Below, in pieces: positions 36,215 through 44,990 of a DNA stretch of 54,006 bases. Under the pieces are notes generated by a model. It did not search any database and had not been told where the DNA came from. It worked only from the letters and a program-made list of their open reading frames with translations. Source of the stretch: a virus; IMG/VR virus record IMGVR_UViG_3300008339_000082, positions 1-54,006 of that record. One strand, given 5' to 3'. A program made the translations under genes and the position numbers. Every line of letters begins with the position of its first letter. Position 1 is the stretch's first letter.

Positions 36215-37534
36215 TTACGCCACATCCACAATAAAATTCTGGGCAGCGTTCTGCACCTTGGTGCCCACCATGCCCTCCACCGTGTACCGCTCGAAGTCGT
36301 AGATCTCGAACGGAGTGATGTTGGAGCGGCTCTGGCTCACCTTGGCCTCTTGGCTGATCATGGGCACGCCGCGCATGGTGGCGAGCTTCACGCTCGACTT
36401 CTGGAGGACCACAAGACGACGGGCGTACTCCTCGGGGAAGCTGGCGGCATCGTTCCAGATCTGCGTCGGAACGAGGGTCAGCTTCTGACCGCCAAAGCGC
36501 CACTCCTCGAAGTCCAGATCCCAGATCTTGTCGGTGGTGCTGTAACGGACGAACTCAGCCTTCTGCTTCAGGTTCAGAGCGTGCAGCATCTCGGGGGTGC
36601 CGAAGATCACGCGCTCGTTGTTGATGGGGCCGAAGTTGGTCTGGAAGATACCCGTGGTCAGGTCATCCCACACGGTGCTCATGGTGCTGTTCAGCGTAGC
36701 GCCACCGTTGTTCTGGATGCTGGGCACGATACCCTCGGTGAACTTGGCAATGGCGGTCTCGCCGCTGTTGCTGTAGCTCACCAGACCCTCGCCGTATTGG
36801 CCCAGCCAAATGCGCTGGCACATCGACACCTTGAGCTGGGTCAGGACGTTACGCATATCAACCTCCATGAAGTTGGTCTGCGACTGGTTCTTCCACTTGA
36901 TGCGCTCCAGACGGTTCCAGATCATCTGCTCAGGACCAACCTTTTCGATGAGGTTGGTGCGGCGGACGGTCTTGGTACGCACCGGGTTGCTGAAGGTCTG
37001 GAAGCCATCGCCACCGGCGGTCAGGCCGTTGGTCAGGTTCACGCCAGTAGCGGTCAGGGCACCGATGCCAACGCCCACCATCGAGCGCATGGTCACGGTG
37101 GCCGTACCGGTGTTCACGTTCGACACGATCACTTGGTTCGGCACACCAGCGTCATCCGTAAAGTGCAGCTTCTGGCCCACGAACACGTAGTTCAGCGAGT
37201 CGGTGGTCACCACCACGGTGCCGGTCACAGTGCTACCGGGAACGGCAGCGGTGCCGGTGATGGCGCCAGCCGTCACGATGGGGCTGCGGCTCCACACGTT
37301 CTCGTGCCACATGAGTTCATCGCCCGGGGCCTCCTCGGTGGCGAACGCCATGAGGTACTGGAGGTCGAGGAACTGCTGGGGCTGGGCATCGAAGATGATG
37401 GGGTCCACCGGCAGGTAGAGGTGACTGGTCACGCCACGGCCATAAGCTGCGGCATAGGGCGAACCGGGCGCGTTAGTATTGGCTAGGCCAAACGGCGCGT
37501 TGTTCACATTCTGTTGATAAGACTGAAGGGACAT
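36215..37534 (-). CDS. Major capsid protein (HK97-fold type)
   Basis: This 439-aa protein is of typical capsid length and lies directly after a scaffold gene and before a strong terminator. It is rich in beta strands, with a spine-helix-like segment (MIWNRLERIKWKNQSQTNFMEVDM region), a long insertion rich in Val/Thr/Gly (about residues 88-165) that fits an I-domain-like surface insert, and a C-terminal P/A-domain pattern ending in a YxxERYTVEGMVGTKVQ strand. Its codons are strongly biased to GC-ending forms, as expected for a highly expressed gene. The assignment rests on order and composition. Confidence 0.75.
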   Translation of the reverse strand: MSLQSYQQNVNNAPFGLANTNAPGSPYAAAYGRGVTSHLYLPVDPIIFDAQPQQFLDLQYLMAFATEEAPGDELMWHENVWSRSPIVTAGAITGTAAVPGSTVTGTVVVTTDSLNYVFVGQKLHFTDDAGVPNQVIVSNVNTGTATVTMRSMVGVGIGALTATGVNLTNGLTAGGDGFQTFSNPVRTKTVRRTNLIEKVGPEQMIWNRLERIKWKNQSQTNFMEVDMRNVLTQLKVSMCQRIWLGQYGEGLVSYSNSGETAIAKFTEGIVPSIQNNGGATLNSTMSTVWDDLTTGIFQTNFGPINNERVIFGTPEMLHALNLKQKAEFVRYSTTDKIWDLDFEEWRFGGQKLTLVPTQIWNDAASFPEEYARRLVVLQKSSVKLATMRGVPMISQEAKVSQSRSNITPFEIYDFERYTVEGMVGTKVQNAAQNFIVDVA

Positions 37535-37556
37535 TGTCTAATTGGATTTAGAAGGG

Positions 37557-38723
37557 TTAGGTTTGAAGACCGGCCTTGAGCAGAATCTGGCGAATCGCAT
37601 CATCTGGGTTTGTCGCCATGGGCTGCGTGCCGGGGTCGCGGTTTGCCGAACGGCTCATCGCCGGTTGGCGGGAAGTCGCCTCAAGGAGGGCCTGCTGCCT
37701 GCCGCGCTCGTAGCCTCTCGCTTCTGCGGCCTTCACTGCGGGGTCGAAGTGAAGCGCCTTCAGATACAGGGTCGTAGCGTCAGCGGTGGGAGTAACCCCA
37801 TCCTCTTTGACGAACTTGTGAATGAAATTCCCAGCGGATACTTCCTTGACGACCGCTTCGTCAACGAATACCCCGAGGGAAGAGTTTTTTGCTACTGCAA
37901 TGCTGTCGGCAACGCCTTTCTGGTAATCCTCGAAGGCTTGCTTACGCATATGCTCCTGCTGCTGCACCTGAGCGGTGATCTCATTGCGCTTCTTGTCGTG
38001 AAGCTCTGCAGCGGTGTCGCGAAGGATGGCGATGCGGCTCTCGATGGCGTCGATGGTGTCCTCGTCCGCCTCGGGGTCATTGAGCATCTCCCACTGCTCA
38101 GGCTTGATCTTGCCCGGCAGGTAGGTGTCAATGAGCGTCCGATCCTCCAGATCCTTGCTCTCCTTATTCTCAAGTGCTACCTTAGGAAGCGTCTTGAGAT
38201 AGTCTTGGGCGTCCTCTACCTTGCCCTCCAAGGCAAGTTGGAGCGCCCGATACATGGTCGGAGGGAGCTTCTCAAGCTGACCAAGGACAGGGGCTGCCTC
38301 GTCATACTTCTGCTTGTAAAGCTGGCTCTCCGCCAGTTTAGTATCAATCTCTTTCTTGAAGGCCAAGGGGTCTTCCACCCCATAGGTCTGCTTGAAAAGA
38401 TTCTTCGCCTCGTCCGTCCACTGGATGTCCAGCGCGGGTTTATCGTCACCAACAATGCTGGTAACGATCTTAGCGTAAGGGTCTTCCCCTTTGGAATTAC
38501 CACCGGAATTTACAACCGGAGGTGCTTCGGTTTTTTGCTCGGAAGCCGCTACTGGCGCGGGTTGCGCGGGTTCGGAGACCTCCGGAGCAGGCGCAGGAGG
38601 AGCCTCCTGCTGTTTTGCAGAAATGGGAGGGGCACCGGCAATGGACGATTGACTGCGAAGAATATTCGCAAGGGCGTCACCGGCGACGTCTACAACTTCC
38701 TGATTGTCAGTTTGTTGAGCCAT
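37557..38723 (-). CDS. Capsid scaffolding protein
   Basis: This 388-aa protein has a Pro/Ala-rich disordered N-terminal third (APPAPAPEVSEPAQPAP). A long acidic helical middle follows (DAIESRIAILRDTAAELHDKKRNEI), then a basic, Gln/Arg-rich C-terminus (RQQALLEATSRQPAMSRSANRDPG). These are classic features of podovirus scaffolds, which line the prohead interior and leave before packaging. It sits 22 bases before the capsid gene. A promoter element (TATATTTG) is four bases upstream of the ATG. Confidence 0.75.
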   Translation of the reverse strand: MAQQTDNQEVVDVAGDALANILRSQSSIAGAPPISAKQQEAPPAPAPEVSEPAQPAPVAASEQKTEAPPVVNSGGNSKGEDPYAKIVTSIVGDDKPALDIQWTDEAKNLFKQTYGVEDPLAFKKEIDTKLAESQLYKQKYDEAAPVLGQLEKLPPTMYRALQLALEGKVEDAQDYLKTLPKVALENKESKDLEDRTLIDTYLPGKIKPEQWEMLNDPEADEDTIDAIESRIAILRDTAAELHDKKRNEITAQVQQQEHMRKQAFEDYQKGVADSIAVAKNSSLGVFVDEAVVKEVSAGNFIHKFVKEDGVTPTADATTLYLKALHFDPAVKAAEARGYERGRQQALLEATSRQPAMSRSANRDPGTQPMATNPDDAIRQILLKAGLQT

Positions 38724-38727
38724 GGTA

Positions 38728-38735
38728 CAAATATA
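38728..38735 (-). promoter_or_regulatory. -7 promoter element TATATTTG with adjacent palindrome
   Basis: The minus-strand TATATTTG lies four bases before the scaffold ATG (38723). Immediately upstream, at 38737-38749, is the inverted repeat GAGCA-GTG-TGCTC, placed where a repressor or activator would act. This promoter would drive scaffold and capsid together. Confidence 0.6.
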
Positions 38736-38771
38736 TGAGCAGTGTGCTCGGTTTTGGTTTGTTTTCGTTTT

Positions 38772-41126
38772 TTACGGTTGCTGGCCCATGGCACCAAGCA
38801 GGTCTGCGTCTGGTCGCATCCATTCGCTTTCTGCTTGACGGTAGGGCTGCTCGGCCTTCTGTTGCAGCTTCGCCTGTTCCATTTCGGCCTTTGTCCCCTG
38901 CTTGGAGACCTCAAGCTGCTGCTGGTCGATGGCTTGCTGTTCCTGCGCGAACTGTGCCTCGGCTGCGGCCATCTGCTGCTGCTGCTGTGCGGCTGCGGCG
39001 GCTGCTTGCGCTTGCTTGGCGAACTGGCGGGCGGCGGAGTACACATCGTCCGGCGTGGAGCGTCCCATAAGCTGGGATGCGGTGACCGGGTCGAGCATAC
39101 CCATTTGCATAAGCTGCGGGATGATCTGCTGGTCGGTGATGGTCCGAAGCTGGGCACCATCCGGGGACAGGCTGATTTTCACGCGGAACTGCTCAAGCTG
39201 CATATCATCACTTGAGACAAGGGCTTGGATGTCGTCGTCGCCCACCATCTGGCTCAGGAGCCAAGGCCGCTTGGAGTAGAACTGCTTGCCCGCCTGTGCG
39301 TTGAATTGGTGGATCTGCTTGTACAAGTCTGCAATGGCAGCGTAGAACGGCTGCTGCATCACCCCCGCCTGCTGAAGCTGAAGCTGGAGCGTGCCCACAA
39401 GCTGCCCGCCCTGCGGAGCGCCGTAGTTGCTCTCGTATACACCCGTGGCGCTTTCTGCGATCGCCTTGAACTGCGGGAGCGCACCAAGGAGGTTGTAGAT
39501 GCCAGCACCCGGGGAAGCATCGATTTGGCCAGAAGCGTTCTGAAGGCCACCAAGCTGGCTGGCAGAGAGCACCAAAGTGTCCCCCTCCTTTACCTTCATG
39601 TTGATCTCCTCCTCGTCCATGTTGGAGCCATCAACAGCTTCCTTGGCAATGAGGGTGGCCTTGCCTCCGGCTTTACGCATCCTCCAAGCGATGTCGGAGG
39701 TGATCTGGTTCATCCACCGCTGGGGGTCACGGGCAGAGGTCAGCGGGGCAACAACGTGGCCACCGAGGTAACGCCATGCTGAGAATTTGATCGGGAAGCG
39801 GACGGAATACACGTCATCGGGGTCCGCCTCTTGCAAGGGGTACATCCCATAGTCCAGCACAAGGTCTCCCACCACGCCCACGTCAGGCAGCCCGCTGTTC
39901 ATGGGCGGCTTGGGGGCGGTGCGGTCGGCGGCAAAGGGCATATTCTTGGTGTATCCACCCGGGAGGTACTCCCAAGGGATCATGGAGCAGTAGCGGACCA
40001 CCTCAATGGCCCTTTTCTGCTTCTTTGCTTTCTTTTCCGATGCCGTCCACGCCTCCGTATAAATGTTCATCGGAGGGTCGATCAAGTCCTTGTCGGTAAA
40101 GTCTGGCTTGCCGGTGTCGGGGTTGATTTCGTTGATGGTCACATACTGTTCCTCGCCATCCTTGATCACATAACCCCGGTCCACGTACTTCATGTCCTTC
40201 CAGTACATGGTAAAGACGCGGGGGCGGCTCTGGGGCCAACCAGCGTTGAAGTTGTAGCCACCGGGCAGGATACGCGCCCATTTGTCCAGCGCCTCGATCT
40301 TGTCCTTGACGGGGTTCCAGCGTTCTGCGATGCCGGAGACGTTCATCAGCGGGCAGACATAGACGAACTGCGCGTCGGTGAAATCAGGCTTCATCGCAGA
40401 GGTGTCCCAGCCCACCTCGCGGGGTTCGCACATCTCCCACTCAAGGTTGTTGCCGTTGATGAAGCAGTGGGATGCAGCGACACCGGACAGGGCCATATAT
40501 CCAGCGGATACGCGCTTGGTGTCATCCAGCTTGCTGCGCTCGGCGAGCATTGACATCAGGGAGTTCGCACCACGAATGATGTGGTCCTGATAGGTCATAT
40601 CGAAGATCTGCTCGGTCTCCTGCTCGTCAGGCGAGATGCCTTGGTTCTCATACACCTTGGCCATGTTGGGGCCAGCGGCGGCGGCGCGGGACAGGACCAT
40701 GGCTTTGGCCAGAGCGTCCTCACGGCGGGTCTGAGACAAGTACTGCGTGGCCGGTTCAGCCTTGGCAGAGATGGAGATGTTGTCCACCGCCCCGATCATG
40801 CGGGTGAGCATGGGGGAGAGGATGGGGAACTTGAACGGGATGCGGCTGGTCTGGGCGGGGCCGTCGCCAAGGAACATACGCACATCCTCCTCCTCGCCCC
40901 AGCGGGAGTCGATGGCGTACTCCATGTTCAGCACGAAGTTGGAGCGGTAGAACTCGATCCAAGCGCCGACCTGCCGCGACAGGAAGTAACGGGTCCACAG
41001 GGCATGATAGGCCTCCCCCTTGTCCGCCTCGGTGGTCATCATGCTCGGCGGAATCATCGTGGCGATCGGGATCCATGTCCAAAAGCCACGGTTATTGGTC
41101 GTTGTTGGAATACTCGTACCGCTCAT
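38772..41126 (-). CDS. Portal protein
   Basis: This 784-aa protein lies between terminase and scaffold, as portals do. Early residues contain YHALWTRYFLSRQVGAWIEFYRSNFVLNMEYAIDSRW in pattern: two helices followed by a Trp-Gly-Glu-Glu segment, seen in large podovirus portals. The central part alternates strands and helices (stem, wing and crown). The C-terminus is Gln/Ala-rich coiled coil (QAAAAAQQQQQMAAAE, about residues 700-750), which fits a barrel domain. Length near 780 suits crAss-like and P22-like portals. Its stop and start overlap neighbours. Confidence 0.75.
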   Translation of the reverse strand: MSGTSIPTTTNNRGFWTWIPIATMIPPSMMTTEADKGEAYHALWTRYFLSRQVGAWIEFYRSNFVLNMEYAIDSRWGEEEDVRMFLGDGPAQTSRIPFKFPILSPMLTRMIGAVDNISISAKAEPATQYLSQTRREDALAKAMVLSRAAAAGPNMAKVYENQGISPDEQETEQIFDMTYQDHIIRGANSLMSMLAERSKLDDTKRVSAGYMALSGVAASHCFINGNNLEWEMCEPREVGWDTSAMKPDFTDAQFVYVCPLMNVSGIAERWNPVKDKIEALDKWARILPGGYNFNAGWPQSRPRVFTMYWKDMKYVDRGYVIKDGEEQYVTINEINPDTGKPDFTDKDLIDPPMNIYTEAWTASEKKAKKQKRAIEVVRYCSMIPWEYLPGGYTKNMPFAADRTAPKPPMNSGLPDVGVVGDLVLDYGMYPLQEADPDDVYSVRFPIKFSAWRYLGGHVVAPLTSARDPQRWMNQITSDIAWRMRKAGGKATLIAKEAVDGSNMDEEEINMKVKEGDTLVLSASQLGGLQNASGQIDASPGAGIYNLLGALPQFKAIAESATGVYESNYGAPQGGQLVGTLQLQLQQAGVMQQPFYAAIADLYKQIHQFNAQAGKQFYSKRPWLLSQMVGDDDIQALVSSDDMQLEQFRVKISLSPDGAQLRTITDQQIIPQLMQMGMLDPVTASQLMGRSTPDDVYSAARQFAKQAQAAAAAAQQQQQMAAAEAQFAQEQQAIDQQQLEVSKQGTKAEMEQAKLQQKAEQPYRQAESEWMRPDADLLGAMGQQP

Positions 41127-41710
41127 CGACGTGATTGTCTAAAGGCCCTCACACTTCCATCAAGTTCGTCCACAATGGTCTGCTCCCGTTCGACAACCCC
41201 AAAACCCCCTTTTTCGAGGGTTTTAGAGGTCTCTTCCATCAGCTTCCATATCCCCGGAGCGCGTTTGCTCCAAGATTCCTGTTCTTCAAGGTCCATCGTC
41301 GCGATGTCAACGGCAAGCATTTCCTTGCAGTTTTCCCTTACTCTTAGCGTGTAAAGGTAATTCTCAACCCTAGCTCCAAGGTTAAATGCCTCCATTCTTT
41401 TGAAGGCGTTTTTTATATTGTCAGGGAACCCGACCTTGAATTCTTTGAGCTTGGACTCGCGCTGCTGCTGGGTGGGGTAAGCGATATTGACGCATTTCTC
41501 CAGCTTTTCGGCGTCTTCAATGTCGTTGAATGGGGACGCAGAACAGCGGAACCACCACACGAACAGCAGGTCGTGGGTCTTTATAGCATCCGCCTTGAAC
41601 TCCGGGTAGTCCAGCAGTTCGGGATACTGGACCCGCAGGTCTTTGGCGTTCTTTGGAGCGAAGATCAAGTACTTGCGCTCCAGCATTTTCTCTATGATGT
41701 CGCTTGTCAT
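41123..41710 (-). CDS. Protein between terminase and portal, unknown function
   Basis: This is a 195-aa protein, mainly helical, without membrane segments. Early residues hold YLIFAPKNAKDLRVQYPELLDYPEF and a Trp-Trp-Phe-Arg-Cys segment (LLFVWWFRCSASPFND). Later parts are Lys/Glu-rich helices. It overlaps both neighbours by ATGA, so it is made with terminase and portal. A small-terminase or packaging accessory role is possible by position, but there is no clear DNA-binding motif. Confidence 0.5.
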   Translation of the reverse strand: MTSDIIEKMLERKYLIFAPKNAKDLRVQYPELLDYPEFKADAIKTHDLLFVWWFRCSASPFNDIEDAEKLEKCVNIAYPTQQQRESKLKEFKVGFPDNIKNAFKRMEAFNLGARVENYLYTLRVRENCKEMLAVDIATMDLEEQESWSKRAPGIWKLMEETSKTLEKGGFGVVEREQTIVDELDGSVRAFRQSRR

Positions 41711-44091
41711 CGGTATCGTAATTCTACCTTTTCAGTTGTGTAGTACGGCATCAGGTTGGGACCGCGCTTCAGCAAACGCTTTGTCTTGTACTGTTTGGTC
41801 TCCGCCGTCAAATGCACAGGCTGCTTGTTGATGCAGCGGCAGCACAGTTCAGCGTATGCCACAGCGTACACCATGTCGTCGTTGTAGACGTTCTTGTTCA
41901 TGGTGCCCCACACCACAGAACCATCGGCCTTGGACTCCACAGAGATGTTACGCACCTGCGACCAGAAGTCGTAGTACCAAATGTTGTGGCCATGGGTGCG
42001 GATAAGATCTGTCACATCCCCATACAGCGACTCCTTCCGGCTTCCTTTTCCGCCCTTCATGTCCACCCCGTAAATGTGATTGCCACCACGGTACTTTGGC
42101 AGAAGCTCGTTGCGGAGCAAAATGGATTCCCTGAGGTTGAACACGGGAGAGGATTTGAAGTCCGTGTACCTGTGGCCCACGTTGATCTCCACCAACTCCC
42201 TACAAGCCTTCTGCCCTTGGTTTCGGTAATACATCCCCATCAGCACGCTCTGTAGGAACAGGTCCACGGGGAATGATGTACGGGCGTTCAGAATACACGC
42301 TACAGTCGGCACGTAGACCGAGTTCTCCCCACTCCCTACCTCCTTGGCCGCAGAGTCCCATATTGCGCTGGAGAAGCGGGAAAAACCGCCATCGTTCTGG
42401 ATGGGGTCCGTGCCTTGGAAGTATCGGTAGGCGAAGCTGTTGTCCGGCTCCAAGAACATTTTGACCGGGGCGTCCAAGTCATCCGCCTTGCTGGGCTCCC
42501 ACACAACACCTTTTACCGGGTGCGGGAAATGGCTACCCTCCGGAAGCTTGACTGATTCATCCCAAATGGGCTTGAACCTTCCGGGGGTCGGGGCAAGACC
42601 CTTCTTGTGGCACTCGTTCTGGATGCGGTTCTGCTGACGGACGATTATCTCCATTGGCACCAGCGTCTTGTGGCTGGTCATGAACGCATCGTCGGGCTTG
42701 CTGGGATAGTGGGCACAGAACAGCGAAAGACGTTCGGTGGTCGAAAGACCCTTGGTCTCCTCGGTCTGGCCACGCAGATACTTGGCCCGCTGCTTCAAGT
42801 AGAACTCCCTGTTCATGCCGGGTCGGCAGGTCCAGTCCATGAAGACCGGAACCCATCCCGCAGTATCTTCTCCACCCTCCCACGCAGCCAGCAGCGACTT
42901 GAAATCATTCTCGAACGCACCCTGACCGGTATTGTTGGACGAGCCGGTGCCCCATGCGAATGCCTGACGGACCAGTTCAAAGCGACCTTTCGCCTTGTTG
43001 AACTGATACATCGTGGGGTCAATCTCGGCCTTGACCGTCTGAAATGTTGGGATATTCTGTGCCTCATCGAACAAGGACCACGTTGGGGTACGACCGTTCA
43101 CGGTCATACTGTCTTCGGCGGAGAGCAGACGGAACTCGGAGATGTCGCGGCCCTTCTGTGCCTTGGTGTCCCCGGGGTCAAAGTCAAGGATGGCGCTCTC
43201 GGACGAGAACCCCTTGCTCACGTCCACTTCCCCGATCATCCAATGCGGGAGGTGCTGGAAGGTGCTCTGGAACTTGTCGCGGAACAGAGTTTTACCGGTC
43301 CCCTCCTTTTTGTGGACCATGAACACCCCGCTGAACGACGAACGCACCACAGCTTCAAGGGAGGCCATGGCCATCATCGTGGAGGTGATGGCAGCCTGAC
43401 GGCCTTTTACAAGGTCAAAGCTATTTCCCCGGTCCACAAGGAATGCCAGCAGCGCCTGAGGTGTAGAGGCTTCGTATGGCCTACGACCGCCGATGAATCC
43501 ATCCTCCTTGATGCTGACGTACTTGTTCAGTCCGTATAGCTTGTTGTCGGCCACGCGGGCAAGTTCCCGACGCTTGTACTCATACCGCTCAACGGGGTCA
43601 ACATCGGCCAGCGTCCGCTTGTCCTCCAGCCACCTCCGAGCTTGCTCGATGTACAGAAAGAACGGCTCGTATGGGATGAGGCTGTCGAACTGGGGGATGT
43701 GCGAGTTGATGAACTTGCGGAATTCATTGTCCGTAATATCCGCAGAGTCCGGACGCCAATGAGACCGCTCAATGTCAGCGTCCTCCCATTTGTTGATCCA
43801 CTCCTTGGGTATCTTGTCGTAGTAACATACCCCCTCAAGAGGCTCACCAGCTTTGGCGCCTTCTGTAATAGTTGGTATCTCGTATAGCCACAGGTGCTTC
43901 TCGCCAAAGTCAGGGATCTCGTCTTTTTCCACCTCATATCCCTTTTGCTGGGTCTTAATGGTGGCGAGTTCCTCAGAAAAGCCAGCAGACCTGACCTCCT
44001 GCTGCTGAGTGGGGGAGATGTCTATTCCCTCATAACTGAGTTTCAGCAGAAGCTCGGCGGTATGCTCCTGTATGGACTTCTTGGTGCTCAT
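41707..44091 (-). CDS. terL: Terminase large subunit
   Basis: This 794-aa protein is the packaging motor. A Walker A-like motif HKKEGTGKT lies at about residues 259-268, Walker B with its catalytic acids (WSLFDEAQN) at about 336-344, and a coupling-motif-like GTGSSN (about residue 384) after it. A nuclease-domain start FQGTDPIQND follows at about 556, with later acids in YGVDMKGG. It hydrolyses ATP to drive DNA into the prohead and cuts concatemers. The N-terminal 200 residues are longer than in many terminases. The gene has its own promoter element five bases upstream and is the first gene of the long late operon. Confidence 0.9.
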   Translation of the reverse strand: MSTKKSIQEHTAELLLKLSYEGIDISPTQQQEVRSAGFSEELATIKTQQKGYEVEKDEIPDFGEKHLWLYEIPTITEGAKAGEPLEGVCYYDKIPKEWINKWEDADIERSHWRPDSADITDNEFRKFINSHIPQFDSLIPYEPFFLYIEQARRWLEDKRTLADVDPVERYEYKRRELARVADNKLYGLNKYVSIKEDGFIGGRRPYEASTPQALLAFLVDRGNSFDLVKGRQAAITSTMMAMASLEAVVRSSFSGVFMVHKKEGTGKTLFRDKFQSTFQHLPHWMIGEVDVSKGFSSESAILDFDPGDTKAQKGRDISEFRLLSAEDSMTVNGRTPTWSLFDEAQNIPTFQTVKAEIDPTMYQFNKAKGRFELVRQAFAWGTGSSNNTGQGAFENDFKSLLAAWEGGEDTAGWVPVFMDWTCRPGMNREFYLKQRAKYLRGQTEETKGLSTTERLSLFCAHYPSKPDDAFMTSHKTLVPMEIIVRQQNRIQNECHKKGLAPTPGRFKPIWDESVKLPEGSHFPHPVKGVVWEPSKADDLDAPVKMFLEPDNSFAYRYFQGTDPIQNDGGFSRFSSAIWDSAAKEVGSGENSVYVPTVACILNARTSFPVDLFLQSVLMGMYYRNQGQKACRELVEINVGHRYTDFKSSPVFNLRESILLRNELLPKYRGGNHIYGVDMKGGKGSRKESLYGDVTDLIRTHGHNIWYYDFWSQVRNISVESKADGSVVWGTMNKNVYNDDMVYAVAYAELCCRCINKQPVHLTAETKQYKTKRLLKRGPNLMPYYTTEKVELRYR

Positions 44092-44096
44092 GGGAA

Positions 44097-44104
44097 CAAA
44101 GTTA
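44097..44104 (-). promoter_or_regulatory. -7 promoter element TAACTTTG for the late operon
   Basis: The minus-strand TAACTTTG is five bases before the terminase ATG. Just beyond it, the inverted repeat AGTA-CAAAA-TACT (44104-44116) forms a possible operator shared with the divergent plus-strand promoter. Confidence 0.6.
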
Positions 44105-44134
44105 GTACAAAATACTGTACATCAGATAGTTGAC

Positions 44135-44142
44135 TATATTTG
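44135..44142 (+). promoter_or_regulatory. -7 promoter element TATATTTG (divergent)
   Basis: TATATTTG stands four bases before the ATG at 44147 and opens the plus-strand cluster. The element and the bases after it are closely repeated at 44963, including the downstream ACGAATCAGA. Confidence 0.65.
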
Positions 44143-44146
44143 CATC

Positions 44147-44242
44147 ATGTACGAATCAGATGTCTCCTACTCGGGTTTTGCAGAGATTGAACTCATTGAG
44201 TGCGACGGAGCCATCGTAATCTACTTCAAAGAAAATGGCTAA
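44147..44242 (+). CDS. 31-aa microprotein
   Basis: This short frame begins four bases after the promoter element and gives MYESDVSYSGFAEIELIECD followed by 11 more residues ending KENG. Its stop overlaps the next gene by eight bases, as expected for translational coupling. The composition (acidic, beta-prone, one Cys) is protein-like. It may be a leader peptide or a small virion protein; too short to classify. Confidence 0.45.
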   Translation: MYESDVSYSGFAEIELIECDGAIVIYFKENG

Positions 44243-44714
44243 CTGGCGATATGATGTGACCCTTGGCGCAGAAAGCATTGCCCTGTCTCCGACCGGGACG
44301 ACCGATTACGTGCATCTGATCCACTATCGCACGGTCATTGATGCGGTGGCTCATGTGAAATACAAGTATCTGTATGATACGTATTCCACAGATTCATTTA
44401 CCCCTAAAAGCCATGATCTTCCACCTCAGGTGGCCAACATTTTATCTACTGCAAATGACGCTACGCTGAGTCAAGATAATTGGCCAGACCCAAGCAATGC
44501 TGCGACGTTGTCAACATCTCAATTGCCAAAAACACTGTATTTAGACGACCCAAATAGTGTCTATCAGCAGTGGTTTGTGCGTCTTCGTTACAACGATGGC
44601 CGATTCATGGATCTGCCAATGGGAAAAATTGCAAATCAAAGTGGCTGGGTAAATAGTCAAGTAGGAGCAGTGGCGTGCGTTGAAGATATTCTTACCGTCT
44701 GCATCACTCCTTGA
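44235..44714 (+). CDS. Small virion protein with GW-N-GA-CV-DI motif
   Basis: This is a 159-aa beta-rich protein. Near its C-terminus it has FMDLPMGKIANQSGWVNSQ followed by VGAVACVEDI. A very similar line occurs near residue 65-85 of the collagen-like fibre at 49887-51524 (FQLDL, then ENQKGWTND and GAKQCVDDI), so the two share a domain. This suggests a virion attachment or decoration module. Transcription starts from the divergent terminase promoter region. Its end overlaps a convergent minus-strand gene by 11 bases. Confidence 0.6.
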   Translation: MANWRYDVTLGAESIALSPTGTTDYVHLIHYRTVIDAVAHVKYKYLYDTYSTDSFTPKSHDLPPQVANILSTANDATLSQDNWPDPSNAATLSTSQLPKTLYLDDPNSVYQQWFVRLRYNDGRFMDLPMGKIANQSGWVNSQVGAVACVEDILTVCITP

Positions 44715-44889
44715 TCCGGTCAATCTCAGTAAGCAGTTCAATAAGGGCGTTTATTTTTCCTTCAACTACGCCCACTTTTAAGTAATCTGCTGCGTTTACG
44801 CGGTCTTCCTTATCGACCATTTTCTTCCACTCCTGTTCAAGAGCAGAGAGCTTGGAAGCGATGAGCAGCTTGATATGTTGCTTTTCCAT
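44704..44889 (-). CDS. Small coiled-coil protein
   Basis: This is a 61-aa protein, MEKQHIKLLIASKLSALEQ with continuing charged helix to DRIKE. The start at 44889 is chosen over 44904 because a TACTTTCG element lies four bases before it, the same spacing as elsewhere. The middle Asn-Ala-Ala-Asp-Tyr turn splits two helices, so a small helical hairpin is likely. Similar short proteins in phages are often regulators or assembly aids. No family recognised. Confidence 0.55.
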   Translation of the reverse strand: MEKQHIKLLIASKLSALEQEWKKMVDKEDRVNAADYLKVGVVEGKINALIELLTEIDRIKE

Positions 44890-44893
44890 GCTG

Positions 44894-44901
44894 CGAAAGT
44901 A
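44894..44901 (-). promoter_or_regulatory. Degenerate -7 element TACTTTCG
   Basis: One mismatch to TAnnTTTG (C in the TTTG block), four bases before the ATG at 44889 on the minus strand. The conserved spacing makes it plausible. Confidence 0.4.
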
Positions 44902-44962
44902 CACGATATGTTGTAGTCTTGGATTTTTTTTGGCATTGATCGCATAACTCCCTGATAATCAG

Positions 44963-44970
44963 TATATTTG
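44963..44970 (+). promoter_or_regulatory. -7 promoter element TATATTTG with repeated leader
   Basis: TATATTTG lies 20 bases before the ATG at 44991. The following bases closely repeat those after the element at 44135, but the ATG found there four bases downstream is ATA here, so this mRNA has a leader. Confidence 0.65.
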
Positions 44971-44990
44971 CCTCATAAACGAATCAGACA

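Noticed and set aside
35537-37486. 649-aa plus-strand frame
   Set aside because: Antisense to the capsid protein, the capsid terminator and the 269-aa gene; His/Leu/Val-rich shadow composition.
37542-38738. 398-aa plus-strand frame over the scaffold gene
   Set aside because: Antisense to a gene with clear scaffold features and a proper promoter; the frame reads as low-quality protein.
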